Shown piece after piece: positions 1 to 6,712 of a stretch of DNA of 16,083 nt. Each line of letters begins with the position of its first letter. Positions within the stretch are counted from its first letter, which is position 1. Position numbers and translations under genes: made by a program. The notes beneath the pieces are model-generated. The model was not told the DNA's origin, ran no database searches, and saw nothing but the letters and a program-made list of their open reading frames with translations. The DNA is from Myxococcota bacterium (lineage in GTDB: Bacteria > Myxococcota > Polyangia > GCA-2747355 > JAKLHH01): the NCBI GenBank assembly GCA_022710245.1, contig JAKLHH010000042.1:1-16083 (forward strand), written 5' to 3'.

Positions 1-2
1 TC

Positions 3-533
3 ACCGAGGTAGCCCGGCGCGCCGGGCTACGCAAGGCCTCGCTCTTTCATCACTTCCCCACCAAGGAGGCGCTGTACCTCGAGGCGATCTCCGAGATGGT
101 CGGCGATCTGCACGCGCAGATCGTCGAGGCCGGGCTCCAGGGCGGGCGCTTCGAGGAGCGGATCGACCGCCTGGGAGAGGTCCTGGTCCACTACCTCGGG
201 GAGCACCGCCACGCCGCCCGCCTGATCCTGCGAGAGCTCGTGGACGGTGGACCGTTCGTCTCCGGGCCGGGCCGGGAGGCGATCCAGGCGACGTTCGACG
301 CCACCGTCGCCTTCCTGCAGCAAGGCATGCCGCGCTCTGCGCACCGCAACGCCGCGCGCCACCTCGCGCTCTCCATCGTCGGGCTGCACCTCGTTCACTT
401 CGCGGCCCCCGAGTTCGCCCAGCGCACCCTGGGCAAGGACGTCTTCACCAGCGAGGCCGTGGAGGAGCGCGCCCAGGCCGTGCTCGCGCAGGTGCGGCGG
501 CTGACGGCGCTCGAAAGGAGGACCAGGAGATGA
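3..533 (+). CDS. TetR/AcrR-family transcriptional regulator (5' end missing)
   Basis: The reading frame is open from the left edge, so the N-terminus lies outside the window; 176 residues are present. The first visible residues, TEVARRAGLRKASLFHHFPT, are the second half of a TetR helix-turn-helix: the turn and recognition helix (GLRKASLFHHF), followed by the usual K-E-A-L-Y-L-E-A-I. The rest is an all-helical C-terminal ligand-binding/dimerisation region, which is not conserved enough to name a ligand. Family members are normally about 190-220 residues, so only about 20-30 residues are missing. The stop TGA overlaps the ATG of the hydrolase (ATGA), so the two genes are probably co-transcribed and translationally coupled. 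The regulator may therefore control the hydrolase and itself, as many TetR repressors do. Identification rests on the HTH pattern; the regulatory target is inferred from position only. Confidence 0.9.
   Translation, partial: TEVARRAGLRKASLFHHFPTKEALYLEAISEMVGDLHAQIVEAGLQGGRFEERIDRLGEVLVHYLGEHRHAARLILRELVDGGPFVSGPGREAIQATFDATVAFLQQGMPRSAHRNAARHLALSIVGLHLVHFAAPEFAQRTLGKDVFTSEAVEERAQAVLAQVRRLTALERRTRR
514..521 (+). promoter_or_regulatory. Ribosome binding site for the hydrolase
   Basis: AAAGGAGG lies inside the last codons of the TetR gene, 8 nt before the ATG at 530. It supports the 530 start. A second in-frame ATG at 536 is a less well-spaced alternative. Confidence 0.6.
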
Positions 534-1678
534 TCATGCGAGCATCGATCGTGATCGGGGTGGTGTTGCAGTGGACGTCCGTGGCGCTGGCGCTCCCCGA
601 GGACGCCGGGCCCCTCAAGGTCCAGGAGCTGTCGCGCACCGAGACGGTGGCAGGCAAGCTCGTGCACTTCGACCTCTACGCGCCAGAGGTGGCCAAGCCC
701 TACCCCATCGTCGCGCTGGGACACGGCTTCGCGCGCAGCCGGCTGATGATGGGGGACTGGGGCAGGCTCCTCGCCAGCCGCGGCTACGTCGCCGTCGCCC
801 CCGACTTCCCCTTCCCCGGCGCGGACCACGCGACCGACGGGAAGATCCTCTCGGCCCTGCTCGACTGGCTGGTGGCCGAGAGCCAGACCGCCGGCTCGGC
901 GCTCGCGGGTCGCGTGGACGGCAGCCGGCGAGGCGTCATGGGCCACAGCGCCGGCGGGCTCGCCTCGCTGCTGGCCGCATCCACGGACTCGAAGATCAAC
1001 GTGATGGTCGGGCTCGACCCGGTGGACGTCTCGGACCTCGGCAAGACCGCGGCCGCCGCGGTGAAGGTGCCCGTCACCTTCGTCCGGGCCAAGCCCGCCG
1101 ATTGCAACTCCGCTGGCAACGCCGCGGCCATGTTCGCGGGACTCGCGGGCCCGGCCCTGACCCTCGAGGTGGTGGACGCCACGCACTGCGACCCCGAGTG
1201 GCCGTCAGACCCCGCCTGCAGCCTCCTCTGCGGCGCCGCCGATGACACGCGCCGGACACGCTTCGTGCGCTACGCCATGGCGACGCTGGACTACGTGCTC
1301 CAGTGCGACAAGACGATGGCCCCGTGGCTGGGCGGGGCGTCGGCGACGACCGACACGCTCGCGCACAACGTCGCCGTCAAGGGCGGGTTCCCCACGGGAC
1401 AGCTCGGGTGCGCGGCCACCCCCGACGCGGGCGCCGACCTGGGCCGGCGCGACGGCGGCACGGCCCGCGACGGCGTGGCGGGCGACTCGCGGCCGGACGC
1501 CGCGCCCTCCGACTCCCGGCGCGCGGACACCGCAGCTCCGGCCCCCGCGAGCTCCGACTCGGGCTGTGGCTGCCTGATGCCCGGTGCGCGGCTCGGTGCT
1601 CGGCTCAGCGCCCCGTGGCCAGCCGCGCTCCTCGTCCTGCTCGCGCTCGTCGCGGGACGCCGGCGGCGACGTTCGTGA
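530..1678 (+). CDS. Secreted alpha/beta hydrolase with MYXO-CTERM-type C-terminal anchor
   Basis: A predicted esterase/lipase-like hydrolase of 382 residues. Residues 1-22 form a signal peptide (a hydrophobic stretch ending ALA-LP), so the enzyme is exported. The fold is marked by GHGFARS (64-70), a likely oxyanion-loop region, and by the nucleophile elbow GHSAGG (138-143, catalytic Ser140). Candidate acid and base are Asp164 in GLDPVD and His219 in DATHCD. This layout resembles the chlorophyllase/PET-hydrolase-like branch, but the substrate cannot be read from sequence. A Pro/Ala/Asp-rich linker (about 297-343) leads to GCGC (345-348), a hydrophobic segment (about 362-375) and RRRRR (377-381). 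That is the MYXO-CTERM architecture, known to be processed by myxosortase-type proteases and linked to surface display. Start: ATG 530 overlaps the TetR stop and has a good Shine-Dalgarno site. The catalytic class is secure; the substrate is unknown. Confidence 0.88.
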   Translation: MIMRASIVIGVVLQWTSVALALPEDAGPLKVQELSRTETVAGKLVHFDLYAPEVAKPYPIVALGHGFARSRLMMGDWGRLLASRGYVAVAPDFPFPGADHATDGKILSALLDWLVAESQTAGSALAGRVDGSRRGVMGHSAGGLASLLAASTDSKINVMVGLDPVDVSDLGKTAAAAVKVPVTFVRAKPADCNSAGNAAAMFAGLAGPALTLEVVDATHCDPEWPSDPACSLLCGAADDTRRTRFVRYAMATLDYVLQCDKTMAPWLGGASATTDTLAHNVAVKGGFPTGQLGCAATPDAGADLGRRDGGTARDGVAGDSRPDAAPSDSRRADTAAPAPASSDSGCGCLMPGARLGARLSAPWPAALLVLLALVAGRRRRRS

Positions 1679-1695
1679 CCGCCCCAGGCCGCTGA

Positions 1696-2697
1696 TCACA
1701 GCCCGGGCAGGCTGGGTTGCGACCCGCGGCGGCCCGGCTCGGACACCGTCGAGACGGTCGCTGGGCGCGGGCGGCGCTCGCTGCCGACCAGCTCGTGCTC
1801 GAGAAAGCGCGCCACCGCGTCTGGCTCCGGCCGCGCCACGGCAGGTCCGCGGAGCTGCTCCCAGACCTCGGCGGCGACCGGCCTCGCCGCGGGCCGCGGG
1901 TCGAGCATGCGCTCGATCAACTCGGCTGCCTCCTCGGGCAGGCCCTCGAGGCGGAGCCGAGGCGGGATCCGCCGCTCCTCGACCTTGGCCTGGATCAGCT
2001 CGTCGACGCTGCCGAGGAAGGGTGGCTGGCCTCCCAGCATATGGTAGAGGACCGAGCCCATCGCGTAGATGTCCGCCGAGGGAGCTACCGGGCGGCCCGC
2101 GAGCTGCTCGGGCGCGGCGTAGACGGGCGTCCCCATCACCGTCCCCGGCAGCGTGGCGTCGAGGCCGACCCTCGGCTCGGACTCCACGGGCCGCGCCAGC
2201 CCGAAGTCGAAGAGCTTCACCAGCAGGCTGGCCTCCTCGTCGTCGAGGAGGAAGACGTTCTCCGGCTTCACGTCGCGGTGGATGATCCCGGCCTGGTGGA
2301 CGGCGAGGACGGCGAGCGCGAGCTGGGCCGCGACCGCGCGCCCGGCGCTCCAGGCGAAGGGGCCACGGGTCCAGAGCCAGTCCGCCAGCGTGCGCCCCTC
2401 GAGGAGCTCCATCACCGCGTAGTGGCGCCCGTCGAGGAGGCGGTTGAAGTCGAAGAGCTTGACGATGTGGCACGAGTCGATGCGGTTCACCATCCGCGAC
2501 TCGTTGAAGAAGCGGCCGATCGCGCGCGGGTGGCGCATGAGGTCGGACCGCAGCAGCTTGACGGCCACCCTGGCGCCGATCACCGGGTGCTCGCCGAGCC
2601 ACACGGTGCTCATGCCGCCCTCGCCGATGCGGCGGACCAGGCGGTAGCTGCCCACGCGGAGCCCGCTGAGGTCCTCGTCTCGTGCTGGGGTGGGCAA
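1696..2697 (-). CDS. Soluble Hanks-type Ser/Thr protein kinase
   Basis: A eukaryotic-like Ser/Thr kinase of 333 residues using the proposed TTG start at 2697. All core motifs are present: Gly loop GEGGMSTVWLG (25-35), VAVK Lys47, helix C Glu66 (NES), catalytic loop HRDVKPEN (140-147, Asp142), DFG (164-166), APE (195-197), and a DIYAMGSVLY helix after it. The kinase should therefore be active. No transmembrane helix or extracytoplasmic sensor follows; the last ~45 residues are basic and low in complexity, so it is probably cytoplasmic. The frame is open up to a GTG at 2910, but the extra ~70 residues look like translated intergenic DNA. An AGGAG sits 5 nt upstream of TTG 2697, hence this start. 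The gene is convergent with the hydrolase (17-bp gap) and divergent from the lipoprotein gene. Its substrate is not apparent. Confidence 0.9.
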   Translation of the reverse strand: MPTPARDEDLSGLRVGSYRLVRRIGEGGMSTVWLGEHPVIGARVAVKLLRSDLMRHPRAIGRFFNESRMVNRIDSCHIVKLFDFNRLLDGRHYAVMELLEGRTLADWLWTRGPFAWSAGRAVAAQLALAVLAVHQAGIIHRDVKPENVFLLDDEEASLLVKLFDFGLARPVESEPRVGLDATLPGTVMGTPVYAAPEQLAGRPVAPSADIYAMGSVLYHMLGGQPPFLGSVDELIQAKVEERRIPPRLRLEGLPEEAAELIERMLDPRPAARPVAAEVWEQLRGPAVARPEPDAVARFLEHELVGSERRPRPATVSTVSEPGRRGSQPSLPGL

Positions 2698-2924
2698 CGG
2701 TGCTCCTGCTGCTGAAGCGGTCGCGTTCGTGACGCTCCCCGCGCCGCGCGCGCCTGAAGATGACGGAAGAGGGCGCGCGGCGCGAGGACGCGGTCCCCTC
2801 TCCGAGCAAGGTGCAGGCCAGGTCCGCCGCGCGCTGTTCCAGCTACTTGAGCCGATGGGGGTGGCCGAGCAGCGAACAGTCGCGTGAGCAGTGGAGCGCA
2901 AGAGAGCCACCGCGACCGGTAGTC

Positions 2925-2944
2925 AGCACCCGGCGGGTCGTGCT
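2925..2944. promoter_or_regulatory. Inverted repeat, possible operator
   Basis: AGCAC (2925-2929) and GTGCT (2940-2944) are perfect inverted arms separated by 10 bp, between the divergent kinase and lipoprotein genes. The dyad is short enough to arise by chance in GC-rich DNA, so the operator reading is speculative. Confidence 0.25.
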
Positions 2945-2981
2945 AAGTCCCGACCGATTCAGCTCGATGCTCGCAACCCCC

Positions 2982-2986
2982 GGAGG
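2982..2986 (+). promoter_or_regulatory. Ribosome binding site deciding the lipoprotein start
   Basis: GGAGG lies 7 nt upstream of ATG 2994. The frame is open much further upstream, but only this start places a signal peptide with a lipobox at the N-terminus. Confidence 0.7.
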
Positions 2987-2993
2987 CTCTCCG

Positions 2994-4265
2994 ATGGCTC
3001 CCTCACGCTCCCTCGCGCTCGTGCTCGTGGCCGCCGCGCTGGCCGCCTGCAGCGACTCGTCACCGCCCGCGGCGGACCTCGCCAGCCGCGACCTGGCGCG
3101 CGCCGACCGCTCCCCTGGCGCCCCCGACGCCGCTCCGCGCGAGGCGAGCCCGCCCGCCGACAGCAAGGCGCAGCCCGACGCGAACCCCTGCCCTCGCCCC
3201 CTGGCCGCCGCGGACCGCACGCGCTACGTGGTCGTCTCCCACCCGTTCACCGCGACGTCGGGCACCGAGGCGCCGGACTTCGAGGTGCTCTCGCTCTCGA
3301 AGGACGGCAAGCTCGGCAAGACGGGCAAGACCTTCCAGCTCGGCGTGGCGACCTCGGGCGAGATCGTCTTCACGCCCGACGGCGAGGTCGGCCTCGTCCC
3401 GCTCAAGGACGGGACCGTCGGCGTCTTCAAGCTCGACGCGAGCGGCACGCCGAAGGTGGTCCAGGCCAGCCTGAAGACCACCGCCTGGGCGGACCGGCTC
3501 GTCGTCGACCCCGAGGGCGACCGCGTCTACCTGCTCTCCACCCAGTGGCGCAACAACGGCGGCGGCATCTACCGGCTGCGGGTGGGCTGCGATGGCACGG
3601 TGACCGACGAGGGGCTCGTCACGGCCTCGAAGCTCCCCGCGGCCATGATCTTCCTCGCGGGGGGCGCGCGGGTCGCGCTCGCCGCCATGGACGTGCTCAC
3701 CTCGGCCGCCGGGGCCGACGCCCACCTGCTCGACTGGGGCGCCCCGCCGACGCTGGTCGCCGGCGCCGACGCCTTCGGCGACGATGAGGCCATCGTCTCC
3801 TCGATGGCGCTCACCCGCGACGGCCGCTACCTGCTCCTCGCCGACAGCTCCATGTTCGCCGGCAAGCGGCTCGCCGCGGTGGAGGTGCAGACCTCCGGGC
3901 TGCGCGCCGCCCAGCTGGTGACCCCGTTCGCGGACCCCGCCAAGGTCATCACCTCGCCGCACAGCGACGTCGCGCTGGTCCTCGAGGGCGAGGGAGACTC
4001 GATCAAGGTCCTCGACTACCACCCCACGAGCGCGAGCGCGCCCTTCACCATCCGCGGCTCGCTCACCGTCAGCTCCAAGGTGCAGCTCCCCTTCGAGGCC
4101 TCGCGCCTCACGCAGGGGCAGCTCGCCGGCCGCGTGATCATCGCCGAGAACGTCGCGCTCCGGCAGGTGCAGCTCGCCAAGGATGGCTCGGCGACCGAGA
4201 TCGAGCTCTTCTCCCTGGGCACCACCGAGGCCGCCATCCCGGGCGCGCTCGGCGTCCAGCCCTGA
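2994..4265 (+). CDS. Lipoprotein with beta-propeller-like domain
   Basis: A 423-residue predicted lipoprotein. The N-terminus is a type II signal peptide with lipobox L-A-A-C, giving lipidated Cys19. A low-complexity linker rich in Ala, Pro, Asp and Ser (about 20-68) follows, as is common in myxobacterial cell-surface lipoproteins. The remainder (about 75-420) has repeated beta-rich units such as PDGEVGLVPLKDGTVGVF, DPEGDRVYLLST and TRDGRYLLLADSS. These resemble the D-G-x-x-(V/L)-(Y/L) blades of YVTN/WD40-like propellers. No catalytic motif is visible, so a binding or scaffold role at the outer membrane or periplasm is the most that can be inferred. Two Cys (in NPCPRP and VGCDG) could form a disulfide. 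It is transcribed away from the Ser/Thr kinase; whether they function together is unknown. The lipoprotein call is secure, the fold is moderate, and the function is unknown. Confidence 0.85.
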   Translation: MAPSRSLALVLVAAALAACSDSSPPAADLASRDLARADRSPGAPDAAPREASPPADSKAQPDANPCPRPLAAADRTRYVVVSHPFTATSGTEAPDFEVLSLSKDGKLGKTGKTFQLGVATSGEIVFTPDGEVGLVPLKDGTVGVFKLDASGTPKVVQASLKTTAWADRLVVDPEGDRVYLLSTQWRNNGGGIYRLRVGCDGTVTDEGLVTASKLPAAMIFLAGGARVALAAMDVLTSAAGADAHLLDWGAPPTLVAGADAFGDDEAIVSSMALTRDGRYLLLADSSMFAGKRLAAVEVQTSGLRAAQLVTPFADPAKVITSPHSDVALVLEGEGDSIKVLDYHPTSASAPFTIRGSLTVSSKVQLPFEASRLTQGQLAGRVIIAENVALRQVQLAKDGSATEIELFSLGTTEAAIPGALGVQP

Positions 4266-4364
4266 ACGAGTGCCCCTCCCCGGCACCCCCGGCACGACGA
4301 CCCCGGGAACCGCCTGCCCGCGGAGCCCTCCGGCGACTGATCCGCCAGCCCCTCGAGAAAGTCG

Positions 4365-4392
4365 GGAACCGCCCGCCGCCTGCCGCGTGTAA
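4365..4392 (+). promoter_or_regulatory. ECF-type promoter (GGAAC-N16-CGTGTAA)
   Basis: GGAAC at 4365-4369 is followed, after 16 bp, by CGTGTAA at 4386-4392. This matches the classic autoregulated ECF promoter pattern (GGAAC, 16-17 bp, CGT/GTC). It lies immediately upstream of the ECF sigma gene, as expected for self-activation. The predicted transcript would begin at about 4395-4398, which argues against the GTG at 4400 as the translation start. A second CGGGAACCGCC copy at 4304-4314 lacks a matching -10 element. Confidence 0.55.
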
Positions 4393-4417
4393 CCCGGTTG
4401 TGCAGCAGGCGACGACG

Positions 4418-5080
4418 ATGCGAGACTGGTCAGCGGTCACCCACTTCGGGCGTGCACGTATGATCCAGCCCGCCAGACCACGTCAGGGCGAGCTCGACGA
4501 GCTGACCCTCGCGCGCGCCCGCCGCGGCGAGCGCGCCGCGCTGGCGGCCGTCGTCGAGCACCACGGGCGGCAGGTCTACGCGCTGGTCGGCCGGATGATG
4601 GCCGGGCGCCCGCACCTCGTCGATGACCTCTCGCAGGAGACGCTGGTCAAGGTGATCCAGGGGCTGCCGCGCTTCGACCCCGCCGGGCCCGCGAAGCTCT
4701 CCACCTGGATCCTGACCATCGCCACGCGGACCTGCCTCGACGCGCTTCGCCGCCGCCGGCTCGAGCCGATCGCCGAGGAGCTCGCCCTCGATCGCGGAGC
4801 GTCCGCAGGACATGGGCCGGGCGAGCTCGCGACCGGGGACAACCCCGAGCGGCTGACCGCCCAGCGGCGGCTCGCCCAGCGGGCGCAGGACGCGGTGGCG
4901 GCGCTGCCGCCCGACCAGCGGGCCGTGCTGGTCCTGCGCGCGTACCACGACCTCGATTACCCCGAGATCGCCGCGGCGCTCGGCATCGAGGAGGGGACCG
5001 TCAAGTCACGCCTCGGCCGCGCGCGGATCGCGCTCAAGCAACAGCTCGGCCTCCCGGCCGGGAGCACGGTGGACCCATGA
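4418..5080 (+). CDS. ECF-family RNA polymerase sigma factor
   Basis: A sigma-70 family factor of about 220 residues that directs RNA polymerase to a specific promoter set. Region 2 (about 28-115) contains the core-binding and -10 segment: VDDLSQETLVKVIQGLPRFD, then STWILTIATRTCLDALRRRR. Region 4 (about 156-208) has ALPPDQRAVLVLRAYHDLDYPEIAAALGI and the recognition helix EGTVKSRLGRAR. Regions 1 and 3 are absent, which defines the ECF class. Its stop overlaps the start of the FecR-like gene (ATGA at 5077-5080), the usual pairing with a cognate membrane regulator. Start choice is uncertain: GTG 4400, ATG 4418 and ATG 4460 share the frame and none has a strong Shine-Dalgarno site. I prefer 4418 because of a weak AGG 8 nt upstream and the promoter position; 4460 also gives a complete sigma protein. 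Confidence 0.92.
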   Translation: MRDWSAVTHFGRARMIQPARPRQGELDELTLARARRGERAALAAVVEHHGRQVYALVGRMMAGRPHLVDDLSQETLVKVIQGLPRFDPAGPAKLSTWILTIATRTCLDALRRRRLEPIAEELALDRGASAGHGPGELATGDNPERLTAQRRLAQRAQDAVAALPPDQRAVLVLRAYHDLDYPEIAAALGIEEGTVKSRLGRARIALKQQLGLPAGSTVDP

Positions 5081-6480
5081 GCACCGGCGAGCACACGCCT
5101 GCGGGGGTCGGCCCCGACGATGACCTCGCGCCCGAGGAGCGCGAGGCCCTCGACGCCTTCGTCGCGCCGGAGCCGCCGGCGGATCTCGCCGCCCGCGTCC
5201 TCGCGCGGGCCGCGGCCGAGGCCAGGCCCGAGGCCGGGGCGCAGCTGCGACCGGGGCGGCGCCCGGCGCTGCGCTGGGTGGCGCTGGCGGCCGGGCTGAT
5301 CGTGGTCCTCGGGCTCGCCTTCGGAGCGTCGCGGCTCCTGAGGAGCTCGCGTCGCGGCGACGTCGAGCTCGCCGAGCGCACCACCCTCGACCTCGGCGGC
5401 CGCGCGACCGCCGTGGCCGAGGCAGGCAGCGCTCTCGCCTGGCGTGTGTCGCTGGGGGGCGCGGCGCGGATCGAGCAGCGAGCCGGCAACGTCTTCTATC
5501 GCGTCGAGCGCGGCGGCCCCTTCGTGGTCGAGACCCCGCTCGGCGCCGTCGAGGTGCAGGGTACCTGCTTCCGCGTGGAGGTGAGCGAGATGAGAGCGTC
5601 ACGAGCCAGTCTGATCGGGGCGGCTGCCGGGGCGGCCGTCGCCACCGCGGTGCTGGTCACCGTCTACGAGGGCAAGGTCGTCACCGCCGCCGGTGGCGCG
5701 CGCACGGCGGTCGCCGCCGGGCAGGCCGCCCGGCTCGAGAGCGGCCGCGCACCGCAGCTCCTCGCCGGCGAGGGCACCGGCAAGAGCGCCGGAGGCGAGG
5801 CCGAGGACCGCCGGGGCAGCGCCGCGCTCAGCCTCCCCGAGCTGCGCGAGCGCAACCAGGCGCTGAGCCGCGAGGCGCAGCGGCTCCGCGGCGAGCTCGA
5901 GGTCCTGCAGCAGAAGCTGCGTGACACCACCGGTCAGGCACGTCAGACGAAGACCTTCGACCTCAGCAAGGAGGAGCTGAAGGCGATGGCCGACCGGTGC
6001 GAGCTGCGCTGGGACATGCCGAGCCTGAGCAGCGACGCGCCCCAGGTGCCCAGCTCCCACCGCAAGGAGCTCGGCCTCAACGCGACCGAGGTGGACGCGG
6101 TGAACAAGATCCTCGCCGAGCACCACAGGCAGGCGAAGGAGCAGCTCCGCAAGCTCTACGTCGAGGTGACGGGCGACTCCAAGATCGCGGACAGCCTCTC
6201 GCCCGAGGCCCTGCGCAAGGAGATCGAGGACAAGTCGACGCGCGACGAGACGAAGCAGGTCTTCCAGCGCCTGGCGCGCGAGCGCGCGGGGCTGCAGGCG
6301 CCCCCGGCGAGCCTCGCGGGCACCTCGCCCGTCGAGCGGCTCTACCGGATGCTGACCACCGCCGGCGACCGAGTCGAGGCCGCCGTGGGGGCCCAGCTCG
6401 GCCCCGACCTCGCGCACCGCTACCGCGAGGCGAAGGGCGGCTTCGGAGACCAGAACCGCAGCAGCTACGGCTGCCCCTGA
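5077..6480 (+). CDS. FecR-type transmembrane anti-sigma/sensor protein
   Basis: A predicted single-pass regulator of 467 residues, coupled to the preceding sigma factor through an ATGA overlap. The cytoplasmic N-terminus (1-65) includes an acidic segment, LAPEEREALDAFVAPEPP, that could bind the sigma factor. A membrane helix spans about 66-84. A FecR domain follows (about 96-223: T-L-D-L-G-G-R-A-T-A-V-A, FVVETPLGAVEVQGTCFRV, VYEGKV, AAGQAARL). It is interrupted at about 172-194 by an Ala-rich hydrophobic insertion. Next come a coiled coil (about 253-288) and a helical C-terminus (about 295-465). The segment LGLNATEVDAVNKILAEHHR is reminiscent of LTxxQ/Spy-CpxP-like periplasmic helical proteins, but that resemblance is weak. 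Known FecR proteins regulate partner ECF sigma factors from the membrane. Here no TonB receptor is adjacent, so the signal is unknown. The anti-sigma role is inferred from linkage and topology. Confidence 0.82.
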   Translation: MSTGEHTPAGVGPDDDLAPEEREALDAFVAPEPPADLAARVLARAAAEARPEAGAQLRPGRRPALRWVALAAGLIVVLGLAFGASRLLRSSRRGDVELAERTTLDLGGRATAVAEAGSALAWRVSLGGAARIEQRAGNVFYRVERGGPFVVETPLGAVEVQGTCFRVEVSEMRASRASLIGAAAGAAVATAVLVTVYEGKVVTAAGGARTAVAAGQAARLESGRAPQLLAGEGTGKSAGGEAEDRRGSAALSLPELRERNQALSREAQRLRGELEVLQQKLRDTTGQARQTKTFDLSKEELKAMADRCELRWDMPSLSSDAPQVPSSHRKELGLNATEVDAVNKILAEHHRQAKEQLRKLYVEVTGDSKIADSLSPEALRKEIEDKSTRDETKQVFQRLARERAGLQAPPASLAGTSPVERLYRMLTTAGDRVEAAVGAQLGPDLAHRYREAKGGFGDQNRSSYGCP

Positions 6481-6482
6481 GC

Positions 6483-6636
6483 GCCGGTCGCCCTCGCCGG
6501 TCGCCCTCGCCCGTCGCCCTCGCCCTCGCCCGTCGCCCTCGCCCGGCACCCTCACCCGGCACCCTCGCCGGTCGCCCGTCGCCCTCGCCCGTCGCCCTCG
6601 CCCGGCACCCTCGCGCGTCGCCCTCGCCCGGCGCCC
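6483..6636. repeat. GC-rich minisatellite, unit about 13 bp
   Basis: About eleven head-to-tail copies, some shortened, of GCC(C/G)GTCGCCCTC with the variant GCCCGGCACCCTC. Units start, for example, at 6483, 6496, 6509, 6528, 6541, 6554, 6587, 6600, 6613 and 6626; shorter pieces lie at 6522-6527 and 6567-6586. The array begins 2 bp after the FecR-like gene and ends about 76 bp before the hybrid kinase. The 13-bp unit is not a multiple of three and no gene covers it. Confidence 0.9.
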
Positions 6637-6703
6637 ATCACTCCCGGATGGCCCAAAAATCCCGTGGACTCGCCGGCCCGGCGGGATAACTATTTCGCGC
6701 GGT

Positions 6704-6710
6704 GAGGTGA
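6704..6710 (+). promoter_or_regulatory. Ribosome binding site of hybrid kinase
   Basis: GAGGTGA immediately precedes ATG 6713. The in-frame GTG at 6707 lies inside this Shine-Dalgarno sequence, so ATG 6713 is the more plausible start. Confidence 0.6.
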
Positions 6711-6712
6711 CC

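Larger units (their letters stand above)
2698..2993. other. Divergent intergenic region between kinase and lipoprotein
   Basis: This 296-bp stretch separates two divergent starts and must carry both promoters. I see no convincing -35/-10 pair in either direction. It holds the lipoprotein ribosome binding site at its right end and a short inverted repeat at 2925-2944. If the kinase used the GTG at 2910, most of this stretch would be coding, but the translated product there has no family-like features. Confidence 0.5.

Noticed and set aside
1205..2809. A 534-residue open frame on the minus strand across the kinase gene
   Set aside because: It is the +1 shadow of the kinase. The kinase frame has all Hanks motifs; this frame is Arg/Pro/Ala-rich with no family-like features.
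2698..2910. N-terminal extension of the Ser/Thr kinase from GTG 2910
   Set aside because: The extra residues are Ser/Arg/Pro-rich with no motif, while TTG 2697 has an AGGAG at good spacing. It is not excluded.
4304..4314. Second ECF promoter from the duplicate CGGGAACCGCC
   Set aside because: No CGT/GTC-like -10 element occurs 16-17 bp downstream of this copy.
6483..6636. CRISPR array or replication iterons
   Set aside because: The units are directly contiguous without unique spacers, there are no cas or replication genes nearby, and the array is GC-only with no AT-rich segment.
6671..6683. CGCCG-GCC-CGGCG hairpin before the hybrid kinase
   Set aside because: A 5-bp GC stem with a 3-nt loop is expected often by chance at this base composition and has no T-tract.
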